From Progne subis subis (lineage: Eukaryota > Chordata > Aves > Passeriformes > Hirundinidae), in the NCBI GenBank assembly GCA_022316685.1, contig JAKJHU010000532.1, positions 1-64,000 of the forward strand: a stretch of 64,000 nucleotides of DNA, in the 5' to 3' direction. The stretch's first letter is position 1. Every line of letters starts with the position of its first letter. The notes below the pieces were generated by a model. It made no database searches, was not told the origin of the DNA, and saw only the letters and a list, made by a program, of their open reading frames with translations. A program made the translations under genes and the position numbers. Positions 62,825-64,000 of this stretch are shown here, in pieces.

Positions 62825-64000
62825 AAAGTATAATTGAATTGCTGGAACATAATATTGCAACACAAAACATCTCAAAAATCAAATCCTCCCTCATCCCCTT
62901 CTCCAGGCCAAAATTATTAATTGAATTTATTCTCCTGTGACCCAAGATGTAAATATTTGAGGCCACGTGAAATTTCCTGGGGCAGATGTGCAACTGGTTC
63001 AGAGCTCTGCTGCATACTCTGCACTTGCCTTTATCATTTTTCTTGTGCCTGCTATTTAAATTTTATGGGGAGGGTGGACAGTCAAGGAGAGGTGGCATTC
63101 AGAAGGGGGCTGCCCTGCCTTGCTAGCCATCAGCAGCTCTTCTGCCATGTGACCTGGAGCTGACAGCCTTGGAACCAGCACTGCCCTGCCAGCCTTGTCC
63201 CCACCCCGGGTCTAGCCTTCTCTCCAGGCTGGCAGCAGTGGTGGGAAGCAAGCTGTGGAGAGTGAGATGTTGCCAAAATCATTAAAAGGCAAAAAGAACT
63301 GGCTGACAAGTGAGGAGAGGGAGTCTTGGGCAGCTGTTGAAAGAGGGCTTCATCCCTTCCACTGCTTATACCTGGGGAGATTAGGGATAAAGCAGAGAGG
63401 AAGGAAAAAGTGTTTTCTTAGGCTGTGAGAATTGAAAGCAAAGAGCATCAAAGCAACAGGGGAGTGAAAGCCAAATTTTATTGGCAATCACCCCTCAGCT
63501 TTAAATTTGCTGAGAATTCTCAACCTCAGCATTTGAAGAGCTTATTAATAGTTTTCCTGTAGTTGGATTTAAACCTGCATCCTAGGTTGTCGAGTATGAA
63601 TTAGAGAACCAAGTGGAAGAGGAGGAATGTCTCATGATGGGCTCTGAGCCAGCTTGGAGGGGTGCTGGTGGGAGGTTTCACTGCCTCTAACATGAGCTGG
63701 ATCCTTTTGATGTGGGAAGCATCTGCTGAGGGACAAATGGTTGGGCTTGGGATGTCCCTATCTAAAAATAACTGAGCAGTTCACATCAGGGAAGCTGCTC
63801 TTAGGCAAATTCCGTTTTCACCTGGATTTGCATCTTGATTTCACCTATTCAGCAACAATTTATGATCGTGTTTCAGCACTATTGATGGCACAGAGAGAGC
63901 AGGCAACCAATCACCTGGGATTTTATTATATGTAATAGAAGATATTGCTATATCTGTTGATATGTTGATATATATCCTCACTTCTCTTTCCTAGGCATTA

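Larger units (their letters stand above)
59692..64000. other. unique AT-rich non-coding DNA
   Basis: No gene recognised. Contains a CAAA array (62458-62557), an A15 run with a CA patch (62722-62824), and a 16-bp direct repeat with period 25 (61122-61137 and 61147-61162). Frames are at most 112 codons and cross these repeats. Slightly richer G+C at 61.5-61.85 kb and 63.1-63.25 kb without any signature. Confidence 0.5.

Noticed and set aside
1..64000. CRISPR arrays, bacterial operons, tRNA or rRNA genes
   Set aside because: No regularly spaced identical repeats, no cloverleaf with A and B boxes that I could verify by eye, and no rRNA signatures; the content is vertebrate.

Overview
The window looks like vertebrate, very probably bird, nuclear DNA, and a passerine is my best guess. 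The evidence is several CR1 LINE copies with the avian 3' end (an ATTCTATGATTCT-type tail, antisense in most copies), two relics of the old amniote SINE MIR, one LTR with avian-type layout, many A/T-rich microsatellites, and a 100-N spacer (59592-59691) typical of a short-read scaffold. There are no bacterial-style operons. I found no protein-coding gene I can support: every long open frame either lies in a retroelement, crosses a simple repeat, or has no recognisable domain. The window is either an intergenic desert or the inside of a very large intron, and the sequence alone cannot decide between them.

Layout. 1-8.1 kb is AT-rich single-copy DNA with a poly-G tract (4403-4441) and an (AAAGGG)n array (5721-5837). 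8.1-9.67 kb is a 1.6 kb CR1 on the minus strand. 9.7-16.4 kb is unique DNA with a (GTT)n tract (11.9 kb) and a MIR (15.8 kb). 16.37-16.77 kb is a 0.4 kb (TTTCC)n array. 16.8-29.2 kb is mostly unique, with a plus-strand CR1 tail (24.6 kb), an exon-like block with a 170-codon frame (27.6-28.14 kb), and a MIR (28.8 kb). 29.2-31.56 kb is the best-preserved CR1, minus strand, with readable endonuclease and reverse-transcriptase segments; a second, older RT fragment follows at 31.64-31.93 kb. 32-45 kb is AT-rich unique DNA with a short CR1 scrap (37.05 kb), a (TATCA)n array, long T tracts, and a palindromic old repeat (33.5 kb). 45.1-45.75 kb is a CR1 3' part. 46.75-47.04 kb is an A/C-rich array. 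50.48-51.2 kb is an apparent solo LTR on the minus strand with TATA box, poly(A) signal and U5. 51.3-51.83 kb is G/T-rich and A-rich low complexity. 54.21-54.34 kb is a pure (AAG)41 array. 55.74-55.81 kb is a small CpG/GC-box cluster. The rest, to 64 kb, is AT-rich with scattered microsatellites and the assembly gap.

No genes act together here. The story is retroelement decay (five CR1 pieces on the minus strand and one on the plus strand), one endogenous retrovirus remnant, and heavy growth of purine/pyrimidine and A/C-type tandem repeats. The best candidates for something new are the splice-site-bounded 70-bp minus-strand exon candidate at 27934-28003 and the regulatory LTR at 50.5-51.2 kb.
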